Below, piece after piece: positions 32,966-44,759 of a stretch of 64,000 nt of DNA. The position numbers and the translations under genes are program-made. The notes beneath the pieces were generated by a model. The model searched no databases. It saw only the letters and a list, made by a program, of their open reading frames with translations, and was not told the origin of the DNA. Source of the stretch: Conus ventricosus (taxonomy: Eukaryota; Mollusca; Gastropoda; Neogastropoda; Conidae). Within the stretch, counting starts at the first letter, position 1. The number at the start of each line of letters is the position of its first letter. The stretch lies in assembly GCA_018398815.1 (NCBI GenBank), contig CM031604.1, forward strand, positions 51,197,781-51,261,780, written 5' to 3'.

Positions 32966-33817
32966 GTGAGTATGCAGTTACCTGTTTCCCACAGGTTTGG
33001 ATTTGGTGTAACATGCAACCAGTTATCTTCGAAGTGAACAGATCTGTTTAACCTCCTTGTTTTGCTGGAATTATTCGAAAGATGTGCTGAAAGTCCAGGT
33101 AGAAATAATGAACTTGGGATACATGTGGAAAATCCCAGAGTTCAGGAATCCATGAATGTTTTTTGTGTACACAAAACGGGCAAGCTGTATTTGATGCACT
33201 TGGTTAGATTGGTTTGTGTTACCACCTCTCCACCAATGAAGGCTTTGCTGAAGAATATTATTATTCTTTTTTTTTTAGCAGGATGGCCACAGCTGATCAA
33301 ATGCATTTGCAAAGTAAAGTTAGTCTCCTGACAATAGTTGTCCAGTAAAACAGACATTGGTGATGCAGTTGTCAGAAGAAACTGAAATGACCCGGAATTA
33401 CAAGTGTGCGTTTGGCAGAGGAATGTGCCCATGCAAACAGTATGAAATCGTGATCTTTTAAATTGCGTTTATTGCAACTCTGCTATTATTGTGAAATCAG
33501 ATTTGTCCCCCGTTTGAAATTCCCATTGAAAAAAAATATTCATTCAAGGGAAAAGGGGTGTAAGGGAATGACACATGAATCCTCGTTAAAGATAACTTGA
33601 TATTAGTTATGGATGGACAGGATGAAAAAGAAAAGTAGGTTGAGGAATCATTGAATGTGTTTGTTGTTTTATAGCAGAATTATGTGAAGACCAGTTGGAT
33701 AGAAATTCGCATACATTTGAACAAGAACCGTTAAAATGAAATAAAGGGGAAAGAAAGATAACAGCCTCGGTGGTTATGGGCTGTTCTCATTTTCAGGACT
33801 TGACATGTGGAATATCG

Positions 33818-33880
<63 letters not shown>

Positions 33881-33966
33881 GAATCTTGGTCCCCTGCACA
33901 GTCCTGGTCTGATGTGTTCATAGTTTATGATTTTGTAGTCTGTGACTTGCTCCTGCAATGTTCCAG
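32966..33966 (+). other. MCM2 intron 2
   Basis: Non-coding, with a (CT)n run at 33819-33876 about 90 bp before the acceptor (tgttccag). Confidence 0.8.
33819..33876. repeat. (CT)n microsatellite in MCM2 intron 2
   Basis: About 29 CT units, a pyrimidine-rich tract in the sense orientation close to the 3' splice site. Confidence 0.9.
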
Positions 33967-34136
33967 GGATTACCGGGCCATTCCAGAACTGGATAGGTAT
34001 GAACAAGAAGGTCTTGATACATCAGACTTCTCTGAGATGTCGGAGGGAGACCGGCAAGCAGCTGAACTTGAAATGCGTGATCGAGACCGAGAAGAGGGCC
34101 GAAGAAGTGGACGAATGAGGCGGGGTTTGCTCTATG
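33967..34136 (+). CDS. MCM2: MCM2 exon 3: DYRAIPELD segment
   Basis: Encodes [17 protein letters not shown], then an acidic stretch and [17 protein letters not shown]. These are the conserved linker and basic patch of MCM2 before its helicase-specific N-terminal domain. Splice sites are ttccag and gtaagt. The last base starts an Asp codon completed by exon 4. Confidence 0.92.
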
Positions 34137-34566
34137 GTAAGTTTTGAGTTGTTCCATGATCACTGGGAGGTGGTCAGCGGAAATTTTGAGTCCCCCAAGA
34201 TTTCCAGGATGTGGTTGGCCTTGTGGATACTGCCTTTCTTCTGATCCAAGCTGCCCCCACCCCCCACCCCCAGTTCAATGCAGCTATTGATAAGGGTGTT
34301 GTTACCCACAGCTCAGCATTTCAAAGGGTAACGGAATCTGGGACCCCCCCCCCCCCCACCACCACCACCACCACCATATACTGTTCAGTTTTTGGAAAAC
34401 CTGAAGAAAAAATCTGTGCAGAGAACTGACTGATGATGTGACAGGCTTGGTATGTCCCTATGCTGGTCAGTTAGAAACATGAACTTAATTTACCAGTAGG
34501 TCTGTTGCATGTTGTCTATCTGCAGAGCAGCTTTACAGCATATTTATGATCAGAAGAGAGAGACTT

Positions 34567-35240
34567 TTAACCCTTTCCCTGCCCCAGTATGAGCTTTTCT
34601 GTATTGCTGTGTGCCGGGGCCAAATTTTGCTTTTTGCAGTAGGTTCACTCATCTGTTCACTACTTGTTCCTTTATTGAGACAATTCTTAGATTTTTTGCT
34701 TTTTTTTTCCTTACACCCTGTGCTATGATGTGGTATCATAATTTGATTTTGCTGGTCATAAGTATGATAGAAATAAATATAATCAACTGTTTTTGTAATA
34801 GACAGTTTTCGTGCATACACACACACACTGCAACACATCAAACCAAAGAGAAAAGTGAAAAAACTTGTTATTATTGACTGAACATTATACAACCATCCGA
34901 TATTCATATTACTGCCAGCAAATGTTTTTCTGTATAGTAACAAATACACAATTGGGGGTACCACGACCCAGGTATAAAGAGACAGAATTTTGCTTTTTGC
35001 TGTGGGTTCACTGATCTATTGTACTAAACCGACGCTTTTGCTTCTCCAGTCTACTGGTCAAGGGAGAGAACTGTTATTTAACACCCCCAGTTGGGGACAA
35101 TTTCTAGGGTTATTTCCCTTGCCGGTTTATGAAATTTCGTTGACTAAAAACGCCCTGTTATGGTGTTGCTTACGGTTACAGGCGTACAAGATCGTGAAAA
35201 CAACCCTGTAATAGACAGGGGCAAGCAGGCAAAAGGTTAA
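34567..35240. mobile_element. TTAA-flanked MITE
   Basis: Starts TTAACCCTTTCCCTGCC and ends in the inverted, imperfect GGCAAAAGGTTAA. It is 674 bp. Its interior resembles the repeat unit of the element at 26566-29867, with similar words such as gggggtacc, ttttgctttttgc and gtaggttcact, so the two are probably related. Confidence 0.6.
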
Positions 35241-35969
35241 GGACACTTGTAAGCATGCTCACAACGCCGACAATAAGCGCAGTCTACTTCCCTGGTAGCA
35301 ATATATTCTAGTCTCATTGTTGGTGAAGCCTTTTGGAAAAACTTTATATGCCCAGTTTTGTTTTGTTTTTTGTTGTTGTTCGCATTGTTGTAGCTGCTAA
35401 ATTTGAACTTGTGAACCTAAAAATATTTGAAAAGGCTATATTCATTAATGCACAGGTACATTGGTTCAGTTACAATCTATACAGCCAGTGACATGGCTTA
35501 CTGTGTACCTTGATGTTGAGTATCCTACATCAGATGAACATCTCGTGACACTGGCTGGAATTGTTACTTTTTTTTTCATTTTGCCCGTTTCATTTGCAAA
35601 TACTTCAATTTGAAATTGGATTTGAATTGCCCGATCATTGAATAATGGTAGCAGATTTATAAAGCAACTTCTGCCGCATGATTGTAGAATACTTTTGAGT
35701 TTTGATTGCACACAGAGCACATGTGCATATGCATGCACTCATAACCTCTGTGTATGCAGGTGTAGAGAATTTGTTAAATGAACAATTTGTGGCATGATCT
35801 TGCAGTTCAAGACATGCATGCAAACACAGCTCATGAGGAAAACACCATGTAACATTTAATATAAACTTTTTGTTTTCCTTTTAAAAATAAACAGTATGGC
35901 ACATTATTCTCCAAGTTTTTTTGTGTGTGTGTGTTGTTGTTTTTTGTTGTTGACTCCCATTAGAATTTT

Positions 35970-35990
35970 CCCTCACGAGTCTCGTGAGGG
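35970..35990. repeat. 21-bp perfect palindrome
   Basis: Ten-base arms (ccctcacgag and its complement) flank a single T. Confidence 0.8.
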
Positions 35991-36058
35991 GATGGCAGAT
36001 ACGTGAATGGCATATTGTCCAGTTTCTCAAAGAATGGTTTTTGTGTTCTGCATTTCAG

Positions 36059-36147
36059 ATGAATCGGACGATGAGGAAGAACGACCAGCTCGCAAACGCC
36101 GCATGGCGGAGAAAGCAGCTGAAGGGGTGGCAGAAGAAGATGAAGAG
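36059..36147 (+). CDS. MCM2: MCM2 exon 4: acidic/basic nuclear targeting segment
   Basis: Encodes DESDDEEERPARKRRMAEKA followed by an acidic run. It corresponds to the DSDEEDEERPARKRR stretch of animal MCM2, which includes a nuclear localisation-type basic cluster. Acceptor catttcag, donor gtgagt, ending in phase zero. Confidence 0.92.
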
Positions 36148-38445
36148 GTGAGTCTGTTGTGCATAATAACTGATCTCTTCTTTCAGGGAGGTTGAGTTTT
36201 CACCAGCATCGCTTGGTTCATCTGTTAGCAGGATAACGCTGAAATTGGTTAACTGAAAACTGATATTATGTTAACGCACCTGGCGGAACAATGGGATGTG
36301 GTCTGAGCACTAACCTAGTGAAATTTGATCTGGGTGAAGTCCTGACCCAGGATTATCAAGGAATTATGCTAATACTGCTTAATGAGTTCTGTTGAAGCTA
36401 TGTGGAAAAAGGTTGTAGCAGTTTAGTGGGTACGATTGGAGGATGAGACTGATTCCTCCCCTAAAGGATGAAAGTTAATACATGTTGGTTTGATATGTGC
36501 AAGGCAGTCTCAATTTGCATGACCCTGGATACCTCACTACATTGATTTTCTTTCCACATCCCTAGTGGAGGTCAGCTAGTGCCTTAAATGTTGAGGCATT
36601 TAAACCCTCTGCCTACCGCATGACTTTGTGCTATATGACTATGAGAATACCATGCCAAGAGAGGTAACTCCGCAACACATACACACTTGCCATAAAGAAA
36701 CCTCAATAGAAAATTTGTTTTTAACTTATCTATTCTGTAAAAATAATGAAAAAAATTCAAAGACATCACTCCATCCAAAACAGCCATTTCCCCCCACATA
36801 TAGTGAACTGGTACACGAGGAAAAAAAAACAAACGAACAGACTAACTGTACTTTGGTATTCTCAGTGCTAAAACAATTTTCCCTAAATTCACTGTACCCA
36901 CAGAACATCATGGATTAGGAGCACAGAGTGATTTTCCAAGTCTAAACAAAGTACTGAAACCTTCAGGAACAAAATAAAGTCATTCTGTATGGTATGCACA
37001 CTAAATAATCAACTTTTATTGTGAAGCAAAAAACAACCCAAACTTCAACAATTTTGTTAAACTGAAGGCATCACATACAAGAAGATTTGTCTTCTAACTA
37101 CTGAGGGGAAAAAATAACAAGAACAGATTACTGAATACTGGGCTTTAGATTGTGATGGAATTCAACAAAAATGTGCTTTTGCACAAGTGCACTGAGCAAC
37201 CCCCCCCCCCCCCTTCCAAACACACACACTGTGGTGATGATGTACCTCTTGTCCGGCTCCTCTTTGCTTTTTGATAAACAGGCAGTTTTTATTTCAGGCC
37301 AGAGTTTATGTTCATCCTTTTCTGCTTGCTTTTGTGCAGCAAATAAATTTGTTTCTCGTTAAAAGTCTACCAAAATTCTTCTGAAATCAAAAAGCTAAAG
37401 GTGATGCTCCTACAGGCAAATCGTGGGACACACCCACTGACTGACCCGGTTTCCTGGCTATCAAAACAAGGGAAACTTTTGGGGGGCTTCACTTCTTGTA
37501 GCCAACCACTCCAGTCAAGAATTAAAGTATCTCTAGCAAGTTTTTGTTTTTCGAATTTTCTTTTTTGGGGGGTCTGGGCCCAGCAGCAATGGGCTATTCG
37601 ACATCGTCATTATCATCGCCTGAATCATTATTGATTCCGGCCTCAAAATCAGTCGGCAGTCGATCTTTATTCATAACTAGGTCAAGATTGACGTCCGAAT
37701 CGTCTTGCTTCAAATCTTCTTAAGAGTGTAGCCCGCAAATACGCTCTCTTCATCAATATCACTTCAGAAAATGAATTCTGCAAGTTGCATAGTTACTTGA
37801 TCCGCCATTTTCCCAGAAAATCTTCGCGAAAAAAAGCCGAACTTTGAAAATTCACAGCAGCGAAACTACTCCACCAAAACTCATGCAACAAAAACCAAAA
37901 TGGCGTCCAGAAACGGAAGTACCGGAAGACTCTTCTGTCGCAATTGCATTCTGGGATATGCGATGGTGAAAGCGAAAGTCGTTGACCGAGTATTCAGCGG
38001 TCGATCTCGGTCGATCCGGTATTCAGAAGGAGGAAATCTCGCGGTCGATCCGGTAGGCATTGGGTTAAACTTCAGCCATTAGAGGGACAGTCTTCATGGC
38101 CCTTTCCACGACTTTAACTCTCGACAGTTTTTGAGATTTTTGCACTTTGCATGAATTTTTTGTAACGTTCTGTGCATTATTTCTAAAATTAAAATATTTT
38201 TGTGATGAATGTGTCTGTTTCGGTTTTTTTTTTTAGACAATACATTGCTTCAGATAACAAGAATGTTATTTTAAATTCCATAATTCCGGGAAGAAAACCG
38301 TCGATCACCAGTGATCGAAGTTCAAGGGAAAGAACTGAAGAGAATCAATAGTGCACGGAGCTCAACAGCATTACATTTTTTTTTTCCTGTTGATATTTTG
38401 AAATTATCCCATGAAGATCTCTGAAGGTATATCTGGTTTCCACAG
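36148..38445 (+). other. MCM2 intron 4
   Basis: Largely occupied by a TTAA element (36600-38068); the rest is AT-rich with no coding signal. Confidence 0.8.
36600..38068 (-). mobile_element. TTAA-flanked piggyBac-type element, non-autonomous
   Basis: The left end ttaaaccctctgcctaccg and the inverted right end ttaacccaatgcctaccg pair well, allowing one extra A. A minus-strand frame beginning at the ATG at 37806-37808 reads MADQVTMQLAEFIF, then DIDEESVFAGYTL and, after a frameshift, DDSDVNLDLVMNKD. It is an acidic start similar in style to the transposase at 48713-51724. The catalytic part is deleted. A C tract lies at about 37201-37213. Confidence 0.6.
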
Positions 38446-38623
38446 ATGCTGGTGGAGAGTGTAGTTACGCTTGAGGACACCAAAGGCCATGCAGTGCGGG
38501 AATGGGTTGCAATGCTTGGACCCAAGACTGAGATCAAAAATAGGTTCAAGAACTTCCTGCGTACACACATCGATGAAAATGGCCACAATGTCTTCAGGGA
38601 AAAGATCCGACAAATGGTAGAAG
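38446..38623 (+). CDS. MCM2: MCM2 exon 5: start of the MCM N-terminal domain
   Basis: Encodes [19 protein letters not shown], then [19 protein letters not shown] and [11 protein letters not shown]. This matches the conserved N-terminal A-subdomain of MCM2 (LEDLKGHSVREWV and [11 protein letters not shown] in vertebrates). Acceptor tttccacag; donor gtaagc after base 38623. A piggyBac transposon begins only 15 bp into the following intron. Confidence 0.93.
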
Positions 38624-38638
38624 GTAAGCTGGGATAGC

Positions 38639-41234
38639 TTAACTCTTGACTTCCCATAAGAAACAGTGTGTTCTCAGTCCTCTATCCCATAAGGATTGGC
38701 TAGAAATGAGCTAAAAATGGGTATGGTCATTAAAATAATTATATCTTTCTTGTTTGTTGATTGACTGCTTTGAAATTTGGAAGTTTTATGGAAGTGATGT
38801 TATTTTTTATACTGAAGTGGTCAAATGTACCCAAAAAATTTTTTTGAATGTCAGTATGGTAATTAATTACAGAATAATTAAAAAATGTCAGGTGTGTTCA
38901 ATAAAGGTTGGAAAAATCAATGTGTGGTGTGTTTGTTAGTAAAACAATGCAGACAGACAGTCACACACATGACCATAGAAACAATACAAGTCAAAGAAAA
39001 ATGTTCACTGACCTTTATGTAGTCTTGTAATGACGTAATATACAGGTAAGAATCCAAGCACAGAAAATATTTGCACAGTTCCTTGTACAGTATTTTGCAC
39101 AGTTCTGTTCACAATGTCACAGTATAACCACAGAAATAAAGTCACATGTGGTCAATGTTCATGTTCTGCACACAAGGAGTAGGATGATGAGCTTCATATT
39201 GCGTAATGACGGCGTACACCGGTAAGCACAGGTGAGTTCAGGTATGTACACTATAAACAAGTGAGTCACTGTCACATACATATTACTGCTGGTAGTTGTG
39301 AAACTGCCCAAAGCAGCCTCTGTCCTTGCACAGAGCAACACCACATTTCCTGCATTCAAAGGAGGTCTGGATTTTGTTGCCTGCAGGAGTGCGTTCAGGA
39401 CCTTTTGCACACACAACACAGTTTCGCACACCCCGCTTGCTTTCGATCTTGCTGATCTCATGGACAGCTGGCTTCTTGATGTGAGGGGTTGTGGGGTTGA
39501 CATCAAGTGAGGCCTTTCTTTTTCTGGAGGTGAAGCCATTGATAAGGCCCTTGGACACTTCCAGTGAATTCCAGTGTGAGAAGGGCTTGCGACGGGGTCC
39601 TCCTGGGGCGTCACGATACAAGATGTAAGCATTGATGACGCTCACATCGAGTACAAACCAAAACATGTATTTCCACCACTTCTTAGCCTTGTTGGCAATG
39701 CCATAGTAGGATCTAAGTTGGTCATTTTTGTCTACACCGTTGTAGTTTTCAGTGTAGTCCTGGATGGCGATAGGCTTTGGGTATGTGCGATCTGGCGCAC
39801 CCCGTTTCCCCTTCCTGGTAATATTGATGTTGCCGGTCTTGTTGGCTGTGGAAAGTGCACTGACTTGGCGTTTCTTTTCACACCAAGTCACTGCCATCAG
39901 TCTGCCCTTCTGCATCTTCTTCATCTGCCCACTCTCCTTCAGCTTGCAGGTCTTGATGGGAACAGGGAGACCTTTGCGGTTGAGGCGGACAGTGCCACAG
40001 GAGTAGGTCCTATTCGCCAGCAAAATTTCCATCAAATCAACTGATGTTAAAAAAATTGTCGAAATACACATGGTGGTTTCGTCTGTAGTACGCTTGTACC
40101 AGATCCGTCACCACACGTGTGCCAAGAGGGAGGTCTGACTGTCCTTGCTCTTTGCCGGTGTAGATGTTGAAGTCTACCAGGTAGTATGTTTCTGAATCAG
40201 CAAGCCCCCATGCCTTGATGCCCCATTTGGTGGGTTTTGAGGGGATGTACTGGAGAAATGAGCACCTACCCTTGAACTTTATCATTGCTTCATCCACACT
40301 GATGTTTTTATGTGGATTGTAGTGTGCTGCAAATTTCTGTTTGGCGTTGTCTAGCACTGGTCGCACCTTGTGGAGTTTGTCATGGTTGGGACTGATTCGT
40401 GGTGGATTGGTGGTAGAATCATTCAGATGAAAAAACTGAGTTAATTTTTCATAACGCCTTCTAGGCATTACTTCAGCAACTTTTGGCTGTCTCAGTTCAG
40501 GCCTCTTGCTCCAGTAGCATCGATAATTTGGAAGCTGAACAACCCCCATGAGCAACAGCATCCCAAGGTATGCGCCGATTTCGTCTGCTGTGGTGTCGAC
40601 AAAATTTGTTGCCCCCTTTTGTTGCGCATACAAATTGGTCTCTTCAGCAATCTTTTCTAGCATATGGGCTGGAAATAATTGTTGAAAGTACTCAACAGGG
40701 GTAGCATCCAGTCCAATAGGCATTGTAGGACCAACAGAATGAGTGAAGTCGTTCATCTGGTGATCGATGACCGTATCCGACCACTCTGCTGGCGAATCTT
40801 CATCAGAAATTTCCGATTGTACGTCGGACAAATCACTGGTGTGAACTGAACTAACTCCAGTTCCCACACTCACATCACTCTGCTGATCATCTCCAAGCCC
40901 TAGCGCTTGCTGGTTGCACAAATCTTCGATAAATTCATCGAAAACATCGTTGTCGATATGTTGGAAAGACGCCATCTTGACCAGAAAATCGTTGAAAAAA
41001 ACCTTCGTGAAAAAACTTCTTCAAAATCGCAATGTAAACAGCTAGGCTGAAAACCGCGGGCAGAAGGCGGAAGGCGAACGCTTTCCGGATGTCGTTAAAC
41101 CTTCCTCTCTGCATTAGAGAGTTCTCGCTTCCATAACAACGGCTCCAAATAAGGCATGTCGGTTGTTGCGGTACGGTGCGGTTTGGACTGTGCGGCAGTT
41201 GCGGAACGGTGCGGTATGGGAAGTCAAGAGTTAA
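38639..41234 (-). mobile_element. piggyBac transposon, near-complete
   Basis: TTAA occurs at both ends (38639-38642 and 41231-41234). Directly inside are perfect 16-bp inverted repeats, ctcttgacttcccata at 38643-38658 and its reverse complement at 41215-41230. GC-rich subterminal repeats (gcggtacggtgcggt and gcggaacggtgcggt) lie beside the right end. A transposase gene fills the middle on the minus strand. The structure looks young: perfect termini and a single evident frameshift. Confidence 0.9.
39283..40975 (-). pseudogene. piggyBac transposase, one frameshift from intact
   Basis: The minus-strand frame starts MASFQHIDNDVFDEFIEDL and has an acidic N-terminal region. The DDE core follows, with NISVDEAMIKFKGR (first Asp), HVYFDNFF (second Asp) and NGVDKNDQLRSYYGI (third Asp). 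The C-terminal cysteine-rich domain reads NCVVCAKGPE, then CRKCGVALCKDRGCF. The two frames (40037-40975 and 39283-40071) overlap at a run of seven T near 40056. One base fewer would join them into a protein of about 565 residues, the normal size. The enzyme would excise and insert the element at TTAA. Confidence 0.88.
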
Positions 41235-42548
41235 TGTAGTCACGAACATGCTCATTTGGATCTGGTTTCAGATTACCTGCCCATGCGCTAGCAAGCTTAT
41301 GAAGATATCGTGGATGTATCATGCAGTCTTTCCTGTTCCGTTGGATCCATAGGTTTGGCTCATATATCGGTTCTTCAGTCTGCTCAGTTTAAATGTAAAA
41401 AGAATGTATGTGCTTGCATCACCAGTCTTCATAATCTTGCTAGCACATGGACAGGTAAATTTGATAAGGAATTTAGCCATTGAAAGGTTCTCTAAGTGAT
41501 GGGGTTGGAACCAATGAATTGCATGTTTCTTCAGGATTTTCATCTGTGTCGGGTTTTAGGTTGAGAGTTCAGAAGTATTCTTGTACAAAAACAAGCATCT
41601 AGGTGTGTACTCCAGTTTGAATTGTTTGTAATGAAAACGTCTTCCCTTTGCTTTTTTTTTGTTTTTGTTTAGATTTGCTTTCCCGGGAAGGGGAGTAACT
41701 CCCAATAATGTCGGTGATGGAAAGGTCATGGACCATAATTGTATGAATGAATTACTGATGCCATCGTATTGCCATAGCTGTAGAAACAAGTTCTACTACT
41801 AGCCAGTCATCTGCATTGTGATGAGTAACCAATGAGGTATGATTGCTTGAAATTGGCTCTAAATGTTTCCTTCTCCAGTTCACACAGTTTGTGCAGTACG
41901 GAGGCTGGCCATTGTTGACCATCTAAAAGGAAACTTTTTATTTCAAAGCTAACATCAAAGGGAAAAAAAAAGAAGAAAATGTGTATACGTGTATACAAAT
42001 AAATTCTAGCAGGCTTACACTCAATTATTGGGATTTCAGCCTTGAAAATTGGTGCTTCGTATGAGCTAGACGGGATTACATTTATTATAAACTACTGTGC
42101 AACAGAACTATGTCTCTGCAGCCTGTTTGATGATTTGTAAATGCATCGGCTTCATAGTCTGTGAAAGGTGATCATAGGTCGTAGGGTCCTTTAAAGTCCT
42201 TTTATTTAGAATTTTTCAGAAAAGGCCTTTAAAGTACTTTAATTTGACCAAGAGGTCCTTTAATATTTTGTCTAGGGCCTTTAAAATGCAATTTGGTCAG
42301 TGAAAGTCTTTTAATTTTGCGATACAAAAGAATATTTTTGGTTGCGGAAAAGAAGAAAAGAACTTAAGGTATGAAATAAAAAAATCGGCATTTCTGTCAG
42401 GTCACGCAAGCAGACGATGCTTCTCGCAGCCAGTTTCCTCGCAAGTCTCACGTTCTAGATTTGACGATACTTCCAGGCGCCATCTTGCATCGTTCACACG
42501 TGTTTACCTGCTGAAAATTTTAAGCCCAGTTTTTCGTCCACAGTGCCA

Positions 42549-42920
42549 GGCAAATGTTCTTTTCAAGATCGTTGGCTGAGAGACAAGGATTACAAGGACT
42601 GGGTGCAGAAAGTTCTGAGCGACAAGCATGTAGCGCGCTGTGCATTTTGCGCTCCGTAAACATCGCCTCAGTGGGAGAATCCGTGCTAAAGCAACATACA
42701 AAAAGTGTGAAGCATCAGTAGAAAGAAACAGCATGAAAGTGACAGTAGATGCAGTGTTGCTGATTTTTTCGCTGGTGGTTCAACGCAGCCCCAGAGTCAT
42801 GATGATTCACAGCCAACTCGACAACCTGAACCGACACATGCTTCAGCGTCTACTCCAAGCACGTCTGATAAAGACCTGTGTGTGTGGTGTGTCAGACCTG
42901 TGTGCCTCTACAGAATCATA
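42549..42920 (+). pseudogene. hAT transposase BED zinc finger remnant
   Basis: Frames read WLRDKDYKDWVQKV, then RCAFC and, after a one-base shift, SVGESVLKQHTKSVKHQ. This gives the Cys-x2-Cys and His-x4-His arrangement of a BED finger with the preceding W..D..Y..W block of hAT transposases. A Gln/Pro/Ser/Thr-rich linker follows in a third frame. Confidence 0.6.
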
Positions 42921-43455
42921 AATTGTTTCCAAGGAAATGATCTGTTAATTATGGTCCTACGGTCATACAATCTCGAACCATGGAGAGGGGGAGGGGAGGG
43001 GATGGACCCCCCCCCCCCCAAAAAAAAAAGTTGATAGTGACATCCCAGGCAAGGGAAGTAAACAGTAGAGAAGCTTGTTCTGATTATGCCCCCTTCTGTC
43101 AGACATGCATGCTGGTTCCATCCCTTTCACACACACACACACTCGCTCACACACACGCACACACTACAGAGCAAGGCAACCATCATGACTAAACTTGAAA
43201 GGCCTGCTTGGGTGTGTGTAACCCGACACCCATGCTAGTTTAGTTACTGGGCAGTGCAGTGGTGGAAGGGTAAGGGATAGGACAACAGATAAGGGGAAGG
43301 GGGAAACTGAAAGGGATAGTTGGTGGATCCAGAATATGCAGTGGCTGTGACTACTGACAGTTGAGCTCCAAAACTATGACGCGGGTCGCCTGGAATACTC
43401 AAAGGTTAAGTGAGGGGTAAACCGGTCTGGTGCGTGTAAGTGGGTGCTTGCGTGA

Positions 43456-43740
43456 GTGTGTGAGGAAGAGATCCACACCCTAAAGAGGAGAAAGACAGCC
43501 ACTGAAAACGATGCCAAACAGTTGCTGTATGAAGCTGATGCACTATGCCTCAAAGCCCAGCAGCAAAGCAGCTCGAGGCCCTTAGGACAAACCAGTGAAC
43601 TGTGTAGTTCTTCCAAAATTAAACAAGAAACGGTGACCCTCTTAGAGAAGGAACTTGTCAACAGAACTTGTCAACAAACAAGAAGAGCTGAAGCAAATGT
43701 GAAAAACACAGACAGTAGAACTAAGAAGATATTCCGGTAG
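43456..43740 (+). pseudogene. hAT transposase C-terminal coiled-coil remnant
   Basis: The frame reads EEEIHTLKRRKTATENDAKQ then LLYEADALCLKAQ. It ends with a Lys/Glu-rich helix and a frameshift near 43660. Helical charged ends of this kind close many invertebrate hAT-type transposase proteins. Confidence 0.45.
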
Positions 43741-44079
43741 GTCCCGTTTTATTTTGGTAGGGTCCTTTTATTGGTCCTTTAACGTCCTTTCTTTGGTTCA
43801 TAAGGGATACCTGGGATGCATGGACTGATGACGAAGTCAACAGCTATTACAGATTGAAATGAAGGCACCAAGTTTACATGAATATCTCAGGAAAAGGATC
43901 GCTGCTGACAGCAAATCTCGGCTGTCTAATGGCCTCCTCTGTTTTGACATCCATTTGCCCACTGGCATTGGCTCTTATCAAAGGTATGACTGGGCACCTA
44001 AATTTGTCCAGCACTGTATAACGTGATGCATGATAAAGTATGTCGTTAGACAGAACTGGCAAATTCTTTTTGTGTTGAA

Positions 44080-44640
44080 TTAAATAGTGGGGGAAAACAA
44101 GTGCAGGCTAACAATTCTTCCGGCATTATAGTAATGACTTGGCAAAGATTTATTTAAAAAAAAAAAAAACCAAAAAAAAAAAGGGGGGGGGGGGGGGAAG
44201 ATGAAGTAAATGGGGATGTATTATAAAGTATGAGAAACCCTTCACTGGCTGCCTGAGGAAACCAACGCAATCCCTCTCGAAGACACAACTATTTGTATTG
44301 CCTGCTCCTAGGCCTTTCGTCCGCTGGATCGGACTTGTCAGGGAGACACGGTTGGTTGTGTCTGTGCTCTTGGTGTCAAATAGAGACACACCACAGTCCA
44401 TAATTCTGTGGTGTTCTCACCACCAAGGGTTAAAAAAGAATCCAACAGCACCCCCAAAGCAGCCAGCGAAGAGTAGTAAATTGAACAAAACGAAAGTGTT
44501 GAGAGGAAAAAAGTTGCTGAAAAACTAAAAGCATTATTCAAACAGTATAGAATATAGGGGACAATCTTTGAGCCTATGCTTGAGGATCCAGTCAAGGATG
44601 CAAGGGAGATCAAAAGATTAGGAACAGTCTGAGTGGTCAG
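44080..44640 (-). mobile_element. Hammerhead-repeat copy, minus strand, copy 1
   Basis: The reverse complement matches the array unit at 20387-21013: compare cttggtggtgagaacaccac and gaggatcca next to caagc in both. It is diverged by roughly 10-15 percent by eye and includes a G tract (44181-44197). Its hammerhead (44295-44349) reads CTGACAA, so the essential G of the CUGANGA core is changed. Confidence 0.75.
44295..44349 (-). ncRNA. Hammerhead motif with damaged core
   Basis: Stem II (GUCCG/CGGAC), GAAA, GGCC and the UA^GGAG site are present, but the core reads CTGACAA instead of CTGANGA. The conserved G8, which acts in catalysis, is A, so loss of activity is predicted. Confidence 0.6.
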
Positions 44641-44759
44641 CTCTGCTGTTCAATAACCCAAGCATTGTGAGTGGCTAAGAATTGTACAGAACAACCTTTA
44701 CTTGGATCTCCTAAGAGATGCAATCTCCCACTGATTGACCAAACAATATAATGCTGAAC

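Larger units (their letters stand above)
34137..36058 (+). other. MCM2 intron 3
   Basis: Contains a TTAA MITE (34567-35240), a C tract near 34345-34355 and a 21-bp palindrome (35970-35990) 68 bp upstream of the acceptor. Confidence 0.8.
42175..43812 (+). mobile_element. Degraded hAT-like element
   Basis: The left region has repeated ggtcctttaaagtcc words and the right region agggtcctttt and cctttaacgtcc. Inside are a BED-type zinc finger (about 42549-42720) and a C-terminal coiled-coil segment (43456-43740), both typical of hAT transposases. The middle of the transposase is missing. A short C tract and CA run lie near 43008-43160. The exact termini are uncertain. Confidence 0.55.
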
